DNA of 64,000 nucleotides, taken from assembly GCA_039881045.1 (NCBI GenBank), contig JAYWVB010000006.1, positions 806,001-870,000 of the forward strand. The letters run 5' to 3'. Made by a program: the position numbers and the translations under genes. This DNA is from Chaetomium olivaceum. Taxonomy: Eukaryota; Ascomycota; Sordariomycetes; Sordariales; Chaetomiaceae. This document shows positions 44,377-55,982 of the stretch, piece by piece (the stretch's first letter is position 1; each line of letters begins with the position of its first letter). Under the pieces are notes generated by a model. That model searched no databases. It saw nothing but the letters and a program-made list of their open reading frames with translations, and was not told the origin of the DNA.

Positions 44377-45800
44377 TCAATTCTGCAAAGCGCTGTAAAT
44401 CCGCCCCCGACATTCCCCAAACCCGACCCTGGCACCCTCCTCTCCACAAAACCCACGCAGCGTAACGGTATCCCCATCTTTGAGAAACGTCCTTGCATCC
44501 ATCCCAGCCAGCAGGACTTCCTTCTTCCCGTTTTCCGTCATTTCCAACAGGCTGCCACGCTCATCGAGACCTCCAGGACCACTGATGGTACCAGACCCGA
44601 GCAGATCGCCAGTGCGCATGGGGCAGCCGCCCAGGGTGTGATGCGCCAGCATCTGCGGGAACGACCAGATCAGGTTCTTGGAGCTGGTGCGCCCGATGGT
44701 GGTTGTGTCGCCCTCGGCGGCTGGTAAAGGGGTGTTAGTCATCCACGGACAGCTGGTCATACCGAGCCAGAAAAAAAAAAAAAAAAAAAAAAAAAAAGAA
44801 ACAAGGAAGATAACAGCAAGAAAATAAAAACAGCAAACTCACTCGTCAAATCCACCTCCAACCGCACATCAAACACCCCCTCGGCCCTCCCCTCCCTCAA
44901 ATACCCCTGCACCTCCGGCCGTCCTTCCACCTCCACCCCCTTCACCCTCGCGCCCTCCAACGCATCCGCCAGCACCACCCACGGACTAATCGTGCTCGCA
45001 AAATTCTTGCCATTGAACGGCCCCAGCGGCACATACTCCCACGTCTGCACATCCCGCGCACTCCAGTCGTTCAGCAGCACATACCCAAAGATGTACTCCT
45101 CCGCCTCGTCCACGCCAATCGCCCGCCCCATCTCATTCCCGCGCGCCACGAAGCACCCCAGCTCCAGCTCGATATCCAGCTTGCGCGAGGGCGCAGTGAC
45201 GGGGTGCTGATCCCCCGGGTTGAGCAAGATCTGCCCCGTCGGCCGGTGGATGGGCGTGCCCGAGACGACGATGCTGGACGCGCGGCCGTGGTAGCCGACG
45301 GGTAAGTGGAGGTAGTTGGGCTGGAGGGCGTTGTCCGGGCCGCGGAACATGCAGCCGACGGCGTAGGCGTGGTGGTAGCCGGCGTAGAAATCGGTGTAGT
45401 CGCCGATGGTCATGGGGAGGTGCATGCGGATGGAGGATTGCGGGAGGAGGGCCTGGGCGCGGAGGGTCGGGTTGTCGCGGAGGAGGGAGGGGTGAGGTGT
45501 GGTGGTGGAGAGGAGGGATTGCAGGGCGGTGCGCACTTGGCGGTGGATGGGCCGGCCCATGGAGGCGAAGGTGTTGAGGGAGGGTTGGGAGAAGGCTGAG
45601 GGGAGGTTGTTGATGCCGGGGAAGAGCTGGGCTGTGAGTTCTGGGTTGGCGGTTAGGACTTTGAGGTCTAGGGCGTACGAGCCGATGGCCACGGCGGCGT
45701 GTGGCGCGGGGTCATCTGGGGTTGAGATGATGCCGAAGGGGATGTTGGCAAGCGAGAAGTCGCTGGCCGGGTCGATGTCTGGCACCCACGAGCTTGCCAT
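44377..45800 (-). CDS. fahA: Fumarylacetoacetase
   Basis: Exons 44843-45800 and 44377-44720 with matching phases give 433 residues, the usual size. FAH splits fumarylacetoacetate to fumarate and acetoacetate, the last step of phenylalanine/tyrosine degradation (EC 3.7.1.2). Signatures: MTIGDYTDFYAGYHHAYAVG (catalytic His region), YHGRASSIVVSG, DIELELGCFVA, LLNDWSARDVQTWEYVPLGPF, FNGKNFASTISPWVV and LLGSGTISG near the C-terminus. The 122-nt intron contains a 27-base A run (T on the coding strand) and a TGACTAAC branch point. The rest of the pathway (homogentisate dioxygenase, maleylacetoacetate isomerase) is not adjacent in this window. Confidence 0.95.
44771..44797 (+). repeat. Homopolymer A27 in FAH intron
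   Basis: Twenty-seven consecutive A on the plus strand, which is a polypyrimidine stretch inside the intron on the coding strand. Confidence 0.95.
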
Positions 45801-46574
45801 CGTGAATTGGTTTGGGTGTTGGTGTCAGGTGTTGTCTGCGATGCCACACCGTGATGTGTTCGGGGAATGGTTTGTTGATGCTGTGTGCTATCCAATGTAT
45901 GCTGTTGACATCGAACCCTCCGCGGGGCAGCCCGATGCAAGCCGACGCCCCACTTATCCCGTCCCGCACCGTTCCGCGTTTTCGGAGCCGAGCGGTGGGC
46001 TCTCGAGTCCGGATCCACCAGATACACCACCTTAGTTTTGGGCGGTTAAGACGGGAGTGTGGGCTAGTTTGCGACCGGTCAGGTGTAGAGAACTTACTAC
46101 ATAGGAGCTTTAAGTTCAAGGACAGACTTACAAGCAGGTGCCAAGCAGACCAGAAGATCATCCGTCAGGGATGGAAACATTGAGTGATATGGCATCCGTT
46201 GCTCTTCGCTTATAGTCAAAACGTCTTGTTAACTAACTTCGTTCCAGCACGACTTTCTCAAAACCGTTCTGTGGCACTCTCACCAACAACCACGACGACG
46301 TCCACAAAAGGAACAAGCTCCCTGCAAGGTCTCAACGTCGGTGGTGGGCCTCACCACACCATTGGGGCCAACCGGGTTTGTCCCTGCACCGCCAAGCGAA
46401 GCAAGATGAGCGTCACCATCTCGAGATCGCAATGAGATGAGCTGGGTACGAGTCCCTTTTCACTTCTTTGCATCCTTTTCACGGTTTTACCTCCTCTTTT
46501 CCCCAATTACAACCACCAAGTCTGCAACCACCGTCCACCCTCCCTCAATCCGGCCACAATCACCACCGCCCACC
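45801..46574. other. Divergent promoter region of FAH and RNase H-like gene
   Basis: No further gene seen. An in-frame ATG at 46437 precedes the RNase H gene but its leader is not protein-like. Confidence 0.5.
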
Positions 46575-47639
46575 ATGGAAGCGGACGACGACACCGACAC
46601 CCTCCCCTTCCCGGCACCGGCCCCGCGCCGTCCCGCACGCCGACTCACCCAGCACGCCCATATCCAGCCCGCCACAATCTTCCACCCGCAAGACCCGTCC
46701 CTCTCCCCAGAAGCCCACTTCCCCCTGCAAACCGTCTCCGGCCCAGACCGCGCTCCCTTCCCACGCTTCATCAACCGCTTCGACAGCCGCGAGATGCTGC
46801 TCGTCGTCGACGGGTCCTGCGTCAACAACGGCCGCCACGCCAACCGCCTCGCCGACCCCTCCGCCGGCTGGGCCTTTCTCTTCAAGGGCGCCGGCCCGCC
46901 CGGCATAACCTCATCATCATCCTCATTATCCCACCCCCACGCCCACCACAACCACCACCAACACGCCCCCTCCCCGCCTAACGAGGCTAACCCCCCAGGA
47001 CGAATCGCCCTCCCCCTCGAGCGGCGCGGCCCCTCGGGCGATCCCGCCGAACACACCTCCAACCGCGCCAAGCTGCGCGCCGTGATCGGCGCGCTCCAGT
47101 TCCGGGACTGGGGCGGCGAGGGGTGGCGGCGGGTCGTGGTGCTGACCGACCTCGAGTATGTGGTCTGGGGCGCGACGCGGTGGCTGCCGCGGTGGGTGGC
47201 TCGGCGGTGGCGCAAGCCGCCGGGACGGGGTGGTGCTGGGCGGGCGAGGGTGTATGGGAATCGGGATCTGTGGGAGGCGTTGCAGGGGCGGGTGGAGGAG
47301 TTGAGGGAAGGGGGTTGTGAGGTGGCGTTTTGGTTGGTTAGTGGAAGAGGTGAGGTCCTCCTGTCTGGGACTGAGGCGGGGAGGGAGGAAGGGGGGATGA
47401 TGATGGGGCAGGTGAAGGAGGCGGCGAGGAGGGCGGCCAGGGGGTTGGGGGAGGGAGCCGGAGAGGTTTACGGAGGTTTATGGGTTTATGGTGTAAATGG
47501 TGGGTTTTGGCGGCAGAGTCGGGATATCCAATGTTTTGGATCGAGTAGGAGGGGCGGTTGTGTTGTAGCAACCGTACTGGGTCGAATTAGCAAATACCGG
47601 CACGGTTCTGTTTCCGAAGGGCGGCTGGTTCCAGTATGA
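46575..47639 (+). CDS. RNase H-fold protein with altered catalytic site
   Basis: The ATG at 46575 sits in an ideal context (CACCATGG); 354 residues. After a Pro-rich start and PRFINRFDSREMLLVVDGSC comes an RNase HI-like fold: first catalytic Asp in VVDGSC, third in VVVLTDLEYVVWGATRWLPRW, then RDLWEALQGRVEEL and VAFWLVSG. Fungal members of this group have NRAELRAV; here it is SNRAKLRAVIGAL, so the second catalytic Glu is Lys and cleavage of RNA-DNA hybrids is doubtful. A His/Asn-rich insert (HPHAHHNHHQHAPS) interrupts the first sheet. The last 80 residues are Gly/Arg-rich and may be partly out of frame. Confidence 0.7.
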   Translation: MEADDDTDTLPFPAPAPRRPARRLTQHAHIQPATIFHPQDPSLSPEAHFPLQTVSGPDRAPFPRFINRFDSREMLLVVDGSCVNNGRHANRLADPSAGWAFLFKGAGPPGITSSSSSLSHPHAHHNHHQHAPSPPNEANPPGRIALPLERRGPSGDPAEHTSNRAKLRAVIGALQFRDWGGEGWRRVVVLTDLEYVVWGATRWLPRWVARRWRKPPGRGGAGRARVYGNRDLWEALQGRVEELREGGCEVAFWLVSGRGEVLLSGTEAGREEGGMMMGQVKEAARRAARGLGEGAGEVYGGLWVYGVNGGFWRQSRDIQCFGSSRRGGCVVATVLGRISKYRHGSVSEGRLVPV

Positions 47640-48186
47640 GGAGGAGTTCCTGTTTCCTAAACAACTCATCTGTTGTCAACGTAGCGCGGGCTATTGGAGG
47701 AGGTTAGAAGGATGGCTTGTCATTCTACAGAATGAGTCTCTGTGGGCGCATCCAGAATTCAGTCATGACCCATGACGTGTAGTCTAAAAAGTAGCCAAGT
47801 TTGCAGTACCAGCACCTCGGAACCCACCCCCACCTCCCTGTGCATGTGTCGATTGGTAGGTTTGCAAGGGTTGTAAGATTCACCGTCAAGAGACTGGAGA
47901 TGAGAGGCTTGCTGATGTGATGTGAAAGGAACAACCGGACAGCGAGAAATCATGAAAGGTGGCTGGCAATTTTGGCCAATCATGATTCCTAGCAACAAAT
48001 CAGCAACAAATCAGCATCAAATCGGGCGAAGGCGGGGGGCTGCATGGTGGCTGAGGGGAATCAGAATCCCAATTTCATCCTCAAACCCAAGATCTCGAAC
48101 GTCCTCCGTGCGCCGGCATGATCCCATCGCAAACCTGGCGCTGACTGACTGGCTAATAATGTAATGCTGCCGTGACCGACAACAAA
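47640..48186. other. Intergenic
   Basis: NLR promoter and RNase H gene 3' flank. A short repeat ACAAATCAGCA(A/T)CAAATC occurs near 47993-48020. Nothing else. Confidence 0.5.
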
Positions 48187-51100
48187 ATGACCAACAAAGA
48201 CTGGAGCCGCCCGGTCTTCCGCGTGCGCAAAATCCCGAATCGCATCTCCGACCTCGCCGAGGCTGCGCAGCTTCTCGGCGACGCGTTGACCGTACCGTTC
48301 AACACCATCATCATCTTTTCACTGGCCGAAACCTCAGACAGATATGAAGTACCACCATCCAAAGTCGCAACCCTCCAGCTGACGAGCGTGCCGTCATGCA
48401 TCATCAACGACCCCCGTTGTGACGAGTGGGAGGTCCCCATCCCTGGGGGCTCCCATAGTGATGTCCTACTTCTTGACACCCATTTTCGGGGGTTGACGGC
48501 GCTCAACGATGTCGAGCCTGCAACTCATCGCGTAGAGTGCGTAAAAGCTTGCTTCTAGTCTCTCTTCTGGCCGTCACGCCGTCACGGTTCTGACCTCTCC
48601 AGTTGCATCGCCATTTCTGGTCTGGCAAGCCATCCCTTCGGGTCTTGGCAACCCCATGGTCCCGACAAGACTTTTATGTGGATCAGAGATGCCATCCCGA
48701 AATCTGTCCCTGGTCTTCGAACTGTCATCTACGGCTACGATTCCAAACTGGTGGGGAGCAATTCGTTCCAGTCCATCGGCGACCTGGCCCGATCGCTGAT
48801 CCTGCAACTCAAGGCCGCGGGATGGAGCTCACCCTCCTCCAAGCCCACTATTTTCCTCGCCCACAGTCTTGGAGGTCTGGTGCTCAAGGAGGCCATCGTC
48901 CAAATGGCAGATCGCGAGAAATCTGTCGCGGCTATCCTGGACAACGTTTTGGGCGCCATCATGTTCGGCGTTCCTAGCTTGGGCATGGAGCAATCCCATC
49001 TTCTGGCTATGGTGGAAGGGCAGCCGACCGAGACCTTGGTCCAGGACCTGTCCCGCGATGGTGATAGCAACTACCTGGTACGACTAAACGAGCGGTTTGA
49101 GAGTCTAGCCTTTCTTAGAACAGCTCAAATCATGTGGGCCTACGAAACCGAGCGGACCCCAACTGTGGTTGTGAGTAGTATACTTCGAGGGGATATCTCT
49201 ATTAGGTCGCTTACGTCGGGCTAACTTGTTCTAGCGGCTCGAAGACGGCTCCTGGTCTCGCAACGGTACACCCGAGGTCTTGGTGAGCCGCGATTCGGCG
49301 ACATGTCGGTACTACCGCAAGGACAGATCGGTAACCATCCCGATCAACCAGAATCATTCTAACATGGTCAAGTTCTCCCGGGGCGATGTCACTATGGGAA
49401 TGATTATAAACTTGATCAAGGAAATCTGTTCGCCGAGTCACCTTCTCTTCCAAGATTCCGACATGAATGCGGGAGTTTTTGTGGGAATTGACAATGGCCT
49501 TCTGGAAGGCGAGCCGGCCGTGGAGGTTACCTCCCAGGGTATGGGTATCGATCTACCCTGTGAAAAAACGCTTAGGATGTTGGGCAAGTTGCTTAATGAC
49601 CTCGACGGTATGTTCAAGATTCTTTTACCCAGCCACTGTCCAGCCAAATTTGGTTTTGAAAACAGCACGGAGAAAGTCGGAATAATACGCCACCCGGTTC
49701 CCGCTAACATACCCGTCGACAGATTTTCACAACTCATTGCACTGCCCCGAGCTGGACCTTCGTATCGATCAAGTTGATGACCCATTTACGGATACATTTA
49801 AATGGATCTTCGAACTTGACCAATTCTCCCGCTGGCTACAAACGGGATCTGGCCTATTTTGGATCCATGGGAAACCGGGCTCTGGAAAGTCAACATTGAT
49901 GAAATACATTTTCCGCAGCAAGGAAACCTGGGAGCTCCTCCACAGTTGGCGAACAGGGTCCCTCGAAGTGACGGCGGCCTTCTTCTTTTATTACCGTGGA
50001 AATGCGATTCAAAAGTCCTTCGAAGGCGTCTTAAGGAGCCTCATAACCCAGATTCTAAACCCGCACCGTATCGCCTATCAGGAGCGGTACAGGCCTACCT
50101 GGGAGAAGTATAAATCTGTCAAAAAAAAAGAAAGGAGGGCTGCAATGAACCATGAGTTACGTAAGGGACAACTATTGGGTACCAGGGAACAAATCGAGAG
50201 GTTGAGAGAGCATCTCCAAAGAAATCAGGACCCCCAATCGGAATTTCTATTGAGCAAGTTCGAACAGCGAGAGCAAGAACTAAAGTCCCGGTTGGACCAG
50301 ATTGAGCAACAGCGACGACAATCGGTGGACGCCATTGTATCGATTGCGGCAGATTTTGAACAACACAGCGCCAACCCGACGACCATGTTTTTGAGAGCAA
50401 TAGTTTCTGACGTCTCCGAGGTTGGACATCGATCTATATCAAAACTGGAAAGGGTCCTTCGTCGCCTGTTGGAGCAGGAAGTGGTAGAAACGGACCTCGT
50501 CCTCTTTTTTGATGCTCTAGACGAGTTTGACGGCAACCTAGATCTCATCAGCCGCTTCCTCAAAGACCTTATCCGCCCCCAAACCAAGTCCATGACGCGG
50601 GTAAAAGTCTTGTTCTCAAGTCGGCCCTGGAAACAACTCAAGGAGCACTTCTCTGAATACCCCGGTTTTGCTTTGCAAGAGCATACGAAGTCCGACATTG
50701 AGCGGTATGCGGCGGGAAAGGCTGCAAACGCTGGCGCTTATGGTCACTCTCTTGCCCAGGTTCTTCCTTTTGTTATCGCTAAAGCCGACGGGGTGTTCGT
50801 GTGGGTCAGGTTTGCCCTAAATGTTTTGATCGAACAAGTATCGTCCCACCGGGGTCAAATTTCGGCAGACGCGCTAAAAGAAAAGATTCTGACACTGCCA
50901 GCCGATCTCTTTGAGTTTTATGAGCTGACTATCGAACGCATCAGCAAATCCAGCCGAAGACACACATATGCCCTTCTCGAATTGCTCATCCGCCACAATG
51001 GTCCTCCGCTCACTACCGTTCAAGTCAGAGACGCTGTCCTTGTCTCTGGGTGCCATACCTACGAAGAGGCCAGATGTGTGCTCGAAGCTACGTCCCGTCA

Positions 51101-52718
51101 TCGCGCGCTCTCTGGGGCAGAAAGCTACCTGGAGCGGGTGAACAGCGAAATCTACTCTTGGGGGGGAGGGCTGGTTGAGATCAAGAAGCACAGTCCCCGG
51201 GAAGTGACAGAAAATAACATCGTCTATCGGCCCCAACTCATGCACCAAACCGTTCTCGAGTTCGCCACCGGGCTGTCGTTCAAGAGGACTGTGGTTGGTG
51301 ACTTGACCAGTATCATCAGCGAGAATGGTCATTCCTTCCACCTGAAGTACTGGTCCACGAAAGCACGATGGGCTATAAACAACAAACACTCGACAATCTC
51401 GATGCTCCAGAATCGGTTTGAGAGACCATCGGTGATACCCAGTGCAAGAGCCTCGCAAGGTGGCTTGTCCATGAAGAACAAAGAAATCCTGGGATACCTA
51501 AACTACCACGCGAAGCAATCAGAGTTGACAACAGGACGAAGTCAATTTGAATACCTATACAGCATGCCGCTACTAATCGACGAGGACGAGGATGAGGACA
51601 CCCAACCGAACAGTCCCAGCCGTCCCGGCCATGGCAGCGAGTTTCTGTTCCTCATCGCTTCATGCGGTTTGAGTCTCTGTCTACGGGATTGGATCGCTAG
51701 CAAGCCAGGGGAGTTGGAGAGGGTGATGATATCAATAAACACAAATGTCATTGACAAAGCTTCGTTAGCGATGTCCTACCCTCTTCTTAGTTCTCTGGTC
51801 TTTGCCCCGCCACAGGGAACCTACCACGCTGGGAATCTGACAACAATCAAGCTGCTGCTTGAGAACGGTTACAAGCTAACGAGAGAACCTCAATTCTTTC
51901 GCTGGCTGATGAAAGAGACATGGTGCGGAAAGTTTGAAGGCAACCCAGACTTAATCCCCGACGAGAGCCTACACAAAATTATTCGCTTGGCTCTCGACCA
52001 TGGCGCAAATCCAAGAGACCGCGTTCGCGGTATCAACATCCGAGGCACCGATGTTCCTATCATACACATCGCACCACCTCAACTCATCGAGGACCTGATC
52101 CGCTACGGCGCAAAGCCAAACGCGGTCGACGACCGACAGCGCACGCCGCTGGATTGGGTCATTCGGTTTCCCCATGATATCTCTTCCAAGCCGAGGGATT
52201 GGGACTTGAAGCGGAGATATGTCACGTGCAACCTCTTGCTTCGCCACGGTGGGACCTGCAACCAGGGAGGAACAAAGCTCACCCTGCGAGAGGTGACTGA
52301 CATGCTGGAGACATTCAAGGGAGAGGGATATGATGTCGGGTTTCTGACGGCGCGCTTGACAGAAATGACCGCTCCTGAGGGTTTGCGAGAATATGAGACA
52401 TGGGCGCAGTCCGGCGAGGATGAGACATTGGCTGTGGAACAACCTGAAACTGGGCTGATTTATGATGGCTTGGAAGATGGGCCCGATATGGTGGCGGCGC
52501 AGGGACGACGGAGAGTCCATATGATACATACCCCACGGCAGGGCACGTTATCGAGAAGAGCGCTCGGCGACAGGCTCGGCGAGATCCCTAGTCTATTGTG
52601 GAAACACGCACCCAAGGACTGCAAAGTGGAGTGGAATCGAGTTTCGACTGTGAGAACGACGAGGCAGTTCAAACACCCGGCAGGACAAGGCGAAAGAAAT
52701 CGAGATAGAGTTAGGTGA
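48187..52718 (+). CDS. NLR-type STAND protein: alpha/beta hydrolase, NACHT, ankyrin
   Basis: Exons 48187-48536, 48603-49170, 49235-49607 and 49723-52718 close to 1428 residues, undamaged. The N-terminal effector is an alpha/beta hydrolase (DCIAISGLASHPFGSW, nucleophile elbow LAHSLGG with Ser near residue 205). NACHT follows: P-loop HGKPGSGKST (Lys about 486) and Walker B LFFDALDEFD (about 692-700). Unusually, a Lys/Glu/Gln-rich coiled coil of about 90 residues (REQIERLREHLQRNQ, EQELKSRLDQIEQQRRQ) lies between them. The C-terminal third has degenerate ankyrin-like repeats (TIKLLLENGYKL, LALDHGANPRD, LIRYGAKPNAVDDRQRTPLDW). Such proteins mediate non-self recognition and incompatibility-type cell death in fungi. 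The ligand is unknown. Confidence 0.9.
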
Positions 52719-54023
52719 GGAAAGTATTTCGGCTATGAAAGTGGAGTAAGAAGGAATGTATTTCTTCCCGTATTGATCTCGTGATATTCTGAGTCGCGTT
52801 GGATACCAACTCATTATTTGAGGTTAGGTGGTGTCGGAGCTATGGTTAGGGTAGCATGAGATTGGATATCATCATTCATGATTCGCACCTGGAGGCCCGA
52901 TGACCTCGGGTCTAGAGTCTCGGTGATCCGTCGGTGACAGGCACCTTAAGGCCCGCGCGAGGCAACGAGATATACTTCCGGTAATTAAATACTCGTTTTG
53001 GGGTTTGGACCAAGGCAACTACTGACTGGGGTGATAAGCCGACGGCTTTTAGCTAAATTGATGTTGACGAGACGAAAGGCAGCCATTCTACACTAACGGG
53101 CAACCTTTATCATCCGAGACTCAATTTATAGACCACCAGGGTTCTTGAGGCATGTCAGCTGGAATGTTGAAGCGGCTAAGTCGACTACAAACAAAAAGAG
53201 CGGTGATCCAGTGGTCTGCCCGCTAATGGGGAGAGCTTCAAGCGTGGGCAACCCTGATGGGACACGAAGGCACACTCTCGACCGTGTTTGTTCTTCTACT
53301 TTAAATACGGGGGGGCTGGTTTTGTTTATTTACTCAAAGCTCAACGATCCAGTTCAGAAGGGTAATCGTCCAGGAGGCATCAGATAGTTTAGGTAGGTAA
53401 GCTCGGTAACAACATCCGCCCGGTTTCCCTCCTGGCTGGATTGCCCTCGGGTTGAGAGTTTGCGAAGGGCGGTGAACAAATAACTAGCCCTGTCTTTCCT
53501 TCTCTCTCCTCTTAACATTTGGTCCTGTATGCGTGCGACATGTGCGACACGTGTGACACGAATACGCTATCATGTTGACTCGGCTAAGATTTGTCCAAGC
53601 CGTGCATTTGCATCCCCCACCGCTCTTATTTCCGGGGTGTTGTTGTGTCGAACAGGTATATTCCAGGGGTAGGAGGGTTCTGTTCCTGACATCCTGTTGT
53701 AAGCATGCCTTGGCGTGGAGTAATGTTTCGCCGACCTTCACTCAAAGATTCAGTCGTGATATCCGAAAAGAGTACTCTTTGCGGCCTCACCTTTCCATTT
53801 CTGTGTAAAGAGCGGGGAAGGCCAGGTCGATCCCCAAACCTCCTCACGGAGCGTACCCACGGCTGGGCGCTGTGGACGCCTATAAGAAGCCCAAGCGACC
53901 TCGACCCTCTCACAGATTCCGAGCAACAAGCACACTCACCGACCCAGAGTAATCAACACATTCACCGACTCATCCTCTCCCTTCATACACCATAACCTTT
54001 CTTTCTTCACGCCAACCTCGACC
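52719..54023. other. Intergenic
   Basis: About 1.3 kb with no gene supported. The last 150 bp are the promoter of the following gene. Confidence 0.5.
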
Positions 54024-54800
54024 ATGGCCCCAGCGAGACAGTACCCCGCGTGGTTCGAGCGCGTCTACGCCAAAACGAAGGAACCAGAAGAGAAGGACTT
54101 CGACGAGGACATGTCGGAAATCGGAGACGGCGAGCGCCCGGAGTATGAGTTCGACGGCGACACGGTGGACGAGAAGTACGACTACTATCACTCCTTCATG
54201 ATCCAGCGCGACGCGCGCAAGGAGCATCTTCGGCAGCTGAAGGAGGGAAAAGCGAGCCAGCTGGAGCTGGAACAGCGCAAGAAGGAGCAGATCCAGGCCG
54301 CGTACGAAGCCATGGCGCAGGCGGAGGCGGCGGGCGAGGACCTGAGCATCGACCCGCTGGTCTTCTACACCAAGCTGTATAACCTCTACTCGCCCGAGTT
54401 TGTGCAGTGGACGTACGACCACTACGAGCTCATCGGCACGAACGTGGGGTTCCTGGAGCTCCGGATTCCGGACGAGGAGACCATGGAGGTCAACGGTAAC
54501 CTGCTGCTCAACGAGTTCAACATGAGCAGCCACGAGGGCCATGAGGCGCAGAGCTCGGCCGGGACGACCGAGCATCGCATCGCGCTCTCGGCGAATGAGG
54601 GGAACCAGTCCGAGAACCTCGGGATCAACCAGAAGGCGGACACTGGTGACTGGAGCTTTGGGCTGGTGATTATCAGCGAGGACAACGTGCTGGTGCGCGT
54701 GAGCCGGGAGTTTGTATTTAGAGCGTTCTCCTTCGAGCCCCCTGCTGATGCGCCGGAGGTGTTTGAGTTTTGGGGCATTAGCCAGGAGACGGATGGTTAA
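54024..54800 (+). CDS. Hypothetical acidic protein
   Basis: An intronless 258-residue ORF with CGACCATGG start context. The N-terminus is acidic (KEPEEKDFDEDMSEIGDGE). Residues about 60-105 are a charged helix (QRDARKEHLRQLKEGKASQL, LEQRKKEQIQAAYEAMAQAE), likely a coiled coil. The rest looks globular (DPLVFYTKLYNLYSPEFVQW, WSFGLVIISEDNVLVRVSRE). No signal peptide or membrane segment. Strong codon bias toward C/G third positions supports it as a gene. I do not recognise the family. Confidence 0.7.
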   Translation: MAPARQYPAWFERVYAKTKEPEEKDFDEDMSEIGDGERPEYEFDGDTVDEKYDYYHSFMIQRDARKEHLRQLKEGKASQLELEQRKKEQIQAAYEAMAQAEAAGEDLSIDPLVFYTKLYNLYSPEFVQWTYDHYELIGTNVGFLELRIPDEETMEVNGNLLLNEFNMSSHEGHEAQSSAGTTEHRIALSANEGNQSENLGINQKADTGDWSFGLVIISEDNVLVRVSREFVFRAFSFEPPADAPEVFEFWGISQETDG

Positions 54801-55480
54801 GGCAGGAGACGCATGCTTGAGAGAGAGGATAGATGCTTTGAGAGCGGAGGTAGATGCTTGAAACAGGAAAAGGATGCTCAATAAATCTGCCACCGTTTTG
54901 TCGTGCCTCCCTATCTGTGTGTTACTATATACATACCGATGTCATGACGATTGTGTTGTACTTCTCTCTGTGTAACGGGTCAAGTCTCATTGCCGGTGTC
55001 CGTGGTTTTGAACTCGGATAGGGATAATATTGACTTAAGCGGGTACATGTACCTCCCACCTTGGTTAAGGAACCACAGATTTTTGACCGTTGTCAAGGAC
55101 TGCTCGAGTTTCGACACTTCTGACTCTCTGTATGGTGTCTCGAAATGACGGCGTTCATGTTTGTTCTTCTTTCCGATTTGAGGAACATGGTGCACGACGG
55201 CAGGTACCTCAGGTACCTTAGGTAGGACGGCAAGCCGATAAAATTTCGAAGGCGATGTCGGTTTTCGGACTCGCTGCGACTTGGCACTCCCGTCCCCACT
55301 GAAGCTGTGGTTCGCTCGGCGGCCGTCGTATTCCGGCGGCAACAGGATGCAATGGAACCTGAGAACCTGCAGGCTGCAGAGAGGAAACACCGACCCACCG
55401 CCCCGCTGTCGGTCCCGATTGTCACGCGCCTTCCAGAAATCAGAATCACACCATTCTTTTGAGGTTCCAGTTCCAACGAG

Positions 55481-55489
55481 TTATCAGAT
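55481..55489 (-). promoter_or_regulatory. ATCTGATAA iron-GATA-factor site (distal)
   Basis: TTATCAGAT on the plus strand is ATCTGATAA on the minus strand. It matches the extended ATCWGATAA sequence bound by fungal iron-responsive GATA repressors (SreA/SRE/Urbs1 family). It lies about 0.5 kb before the siderophore transporter start. Confidence 0.6.
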
Positions 55490-55608
55490 CTTTTCTGTGT
55501 AACCGCTGCTGGGTTTTCAAGAGGGGTAGAGGGGTAGCTTGGCACCCTTCGGTGATGGAACAGGCCCAAGACTCCCCGGCGATTCGGCCCGTTTTGGAAA
55601 AGAACTGC

Positions 55609-55617
55609 TTATCAGAT
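55609..55617 (-). promoter_or_regulatory. ATCTGATAA iron-GATA-factor site (proximal)
   Basis: A second exact TTATCAGAT, 128 bp from the first and about 0.37 kb before the ATG. The pair and orientation support iron-repressed transcription of the downstream transporter. Confidence 0.6.
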
Positions 55618-55982
55618 GGATCAGATTAGATCTATTGGTTTGCGGCGGGGCCGATGGAGCCTGGGCACGGCGGGCATCGGACTCGCCCGCCCCTTCTTGG
55701 GTTTTCCGCCGGTAGTGGTCGCACTTCAATTGGTGCAACCTTCCACAGGGAATCCCTCGCCCTGAGAATGATGCGACAACTAAAATTCTGCGTGGGCGAA
55801 GATGCCCAGATGGGACATTTCCCACGTGGGCATCGCGTGAGTGGACCTCCACTTCCCCCAGGACATAAATATTGCCTGTGGGAACTGCTGATCTTAGCTG
55901 CAGACCTAGTTCCTGTTCGGTACCGCGAGTGTCTCTGTCTGTGTCTCTGCGCGTGTGCTGCATCGACACCCTTCCACCGACC

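Larger units (their letters stand above)
54801..55982. other. Intergenic with siderophore-transporter promoter
   Basis: No gene supported. Contains two GATA-type sites annotated separately, and a GGTACCT repeat (AGGTACCTCAGGTACCTTAGG) near 55202-55223. Confidence 0.55.

Noticed and set aside
53145..53995. Short ORFs downstream of the NLR
   Set aside because: They overlap each other on both strands and look random; no motif supports any of them.
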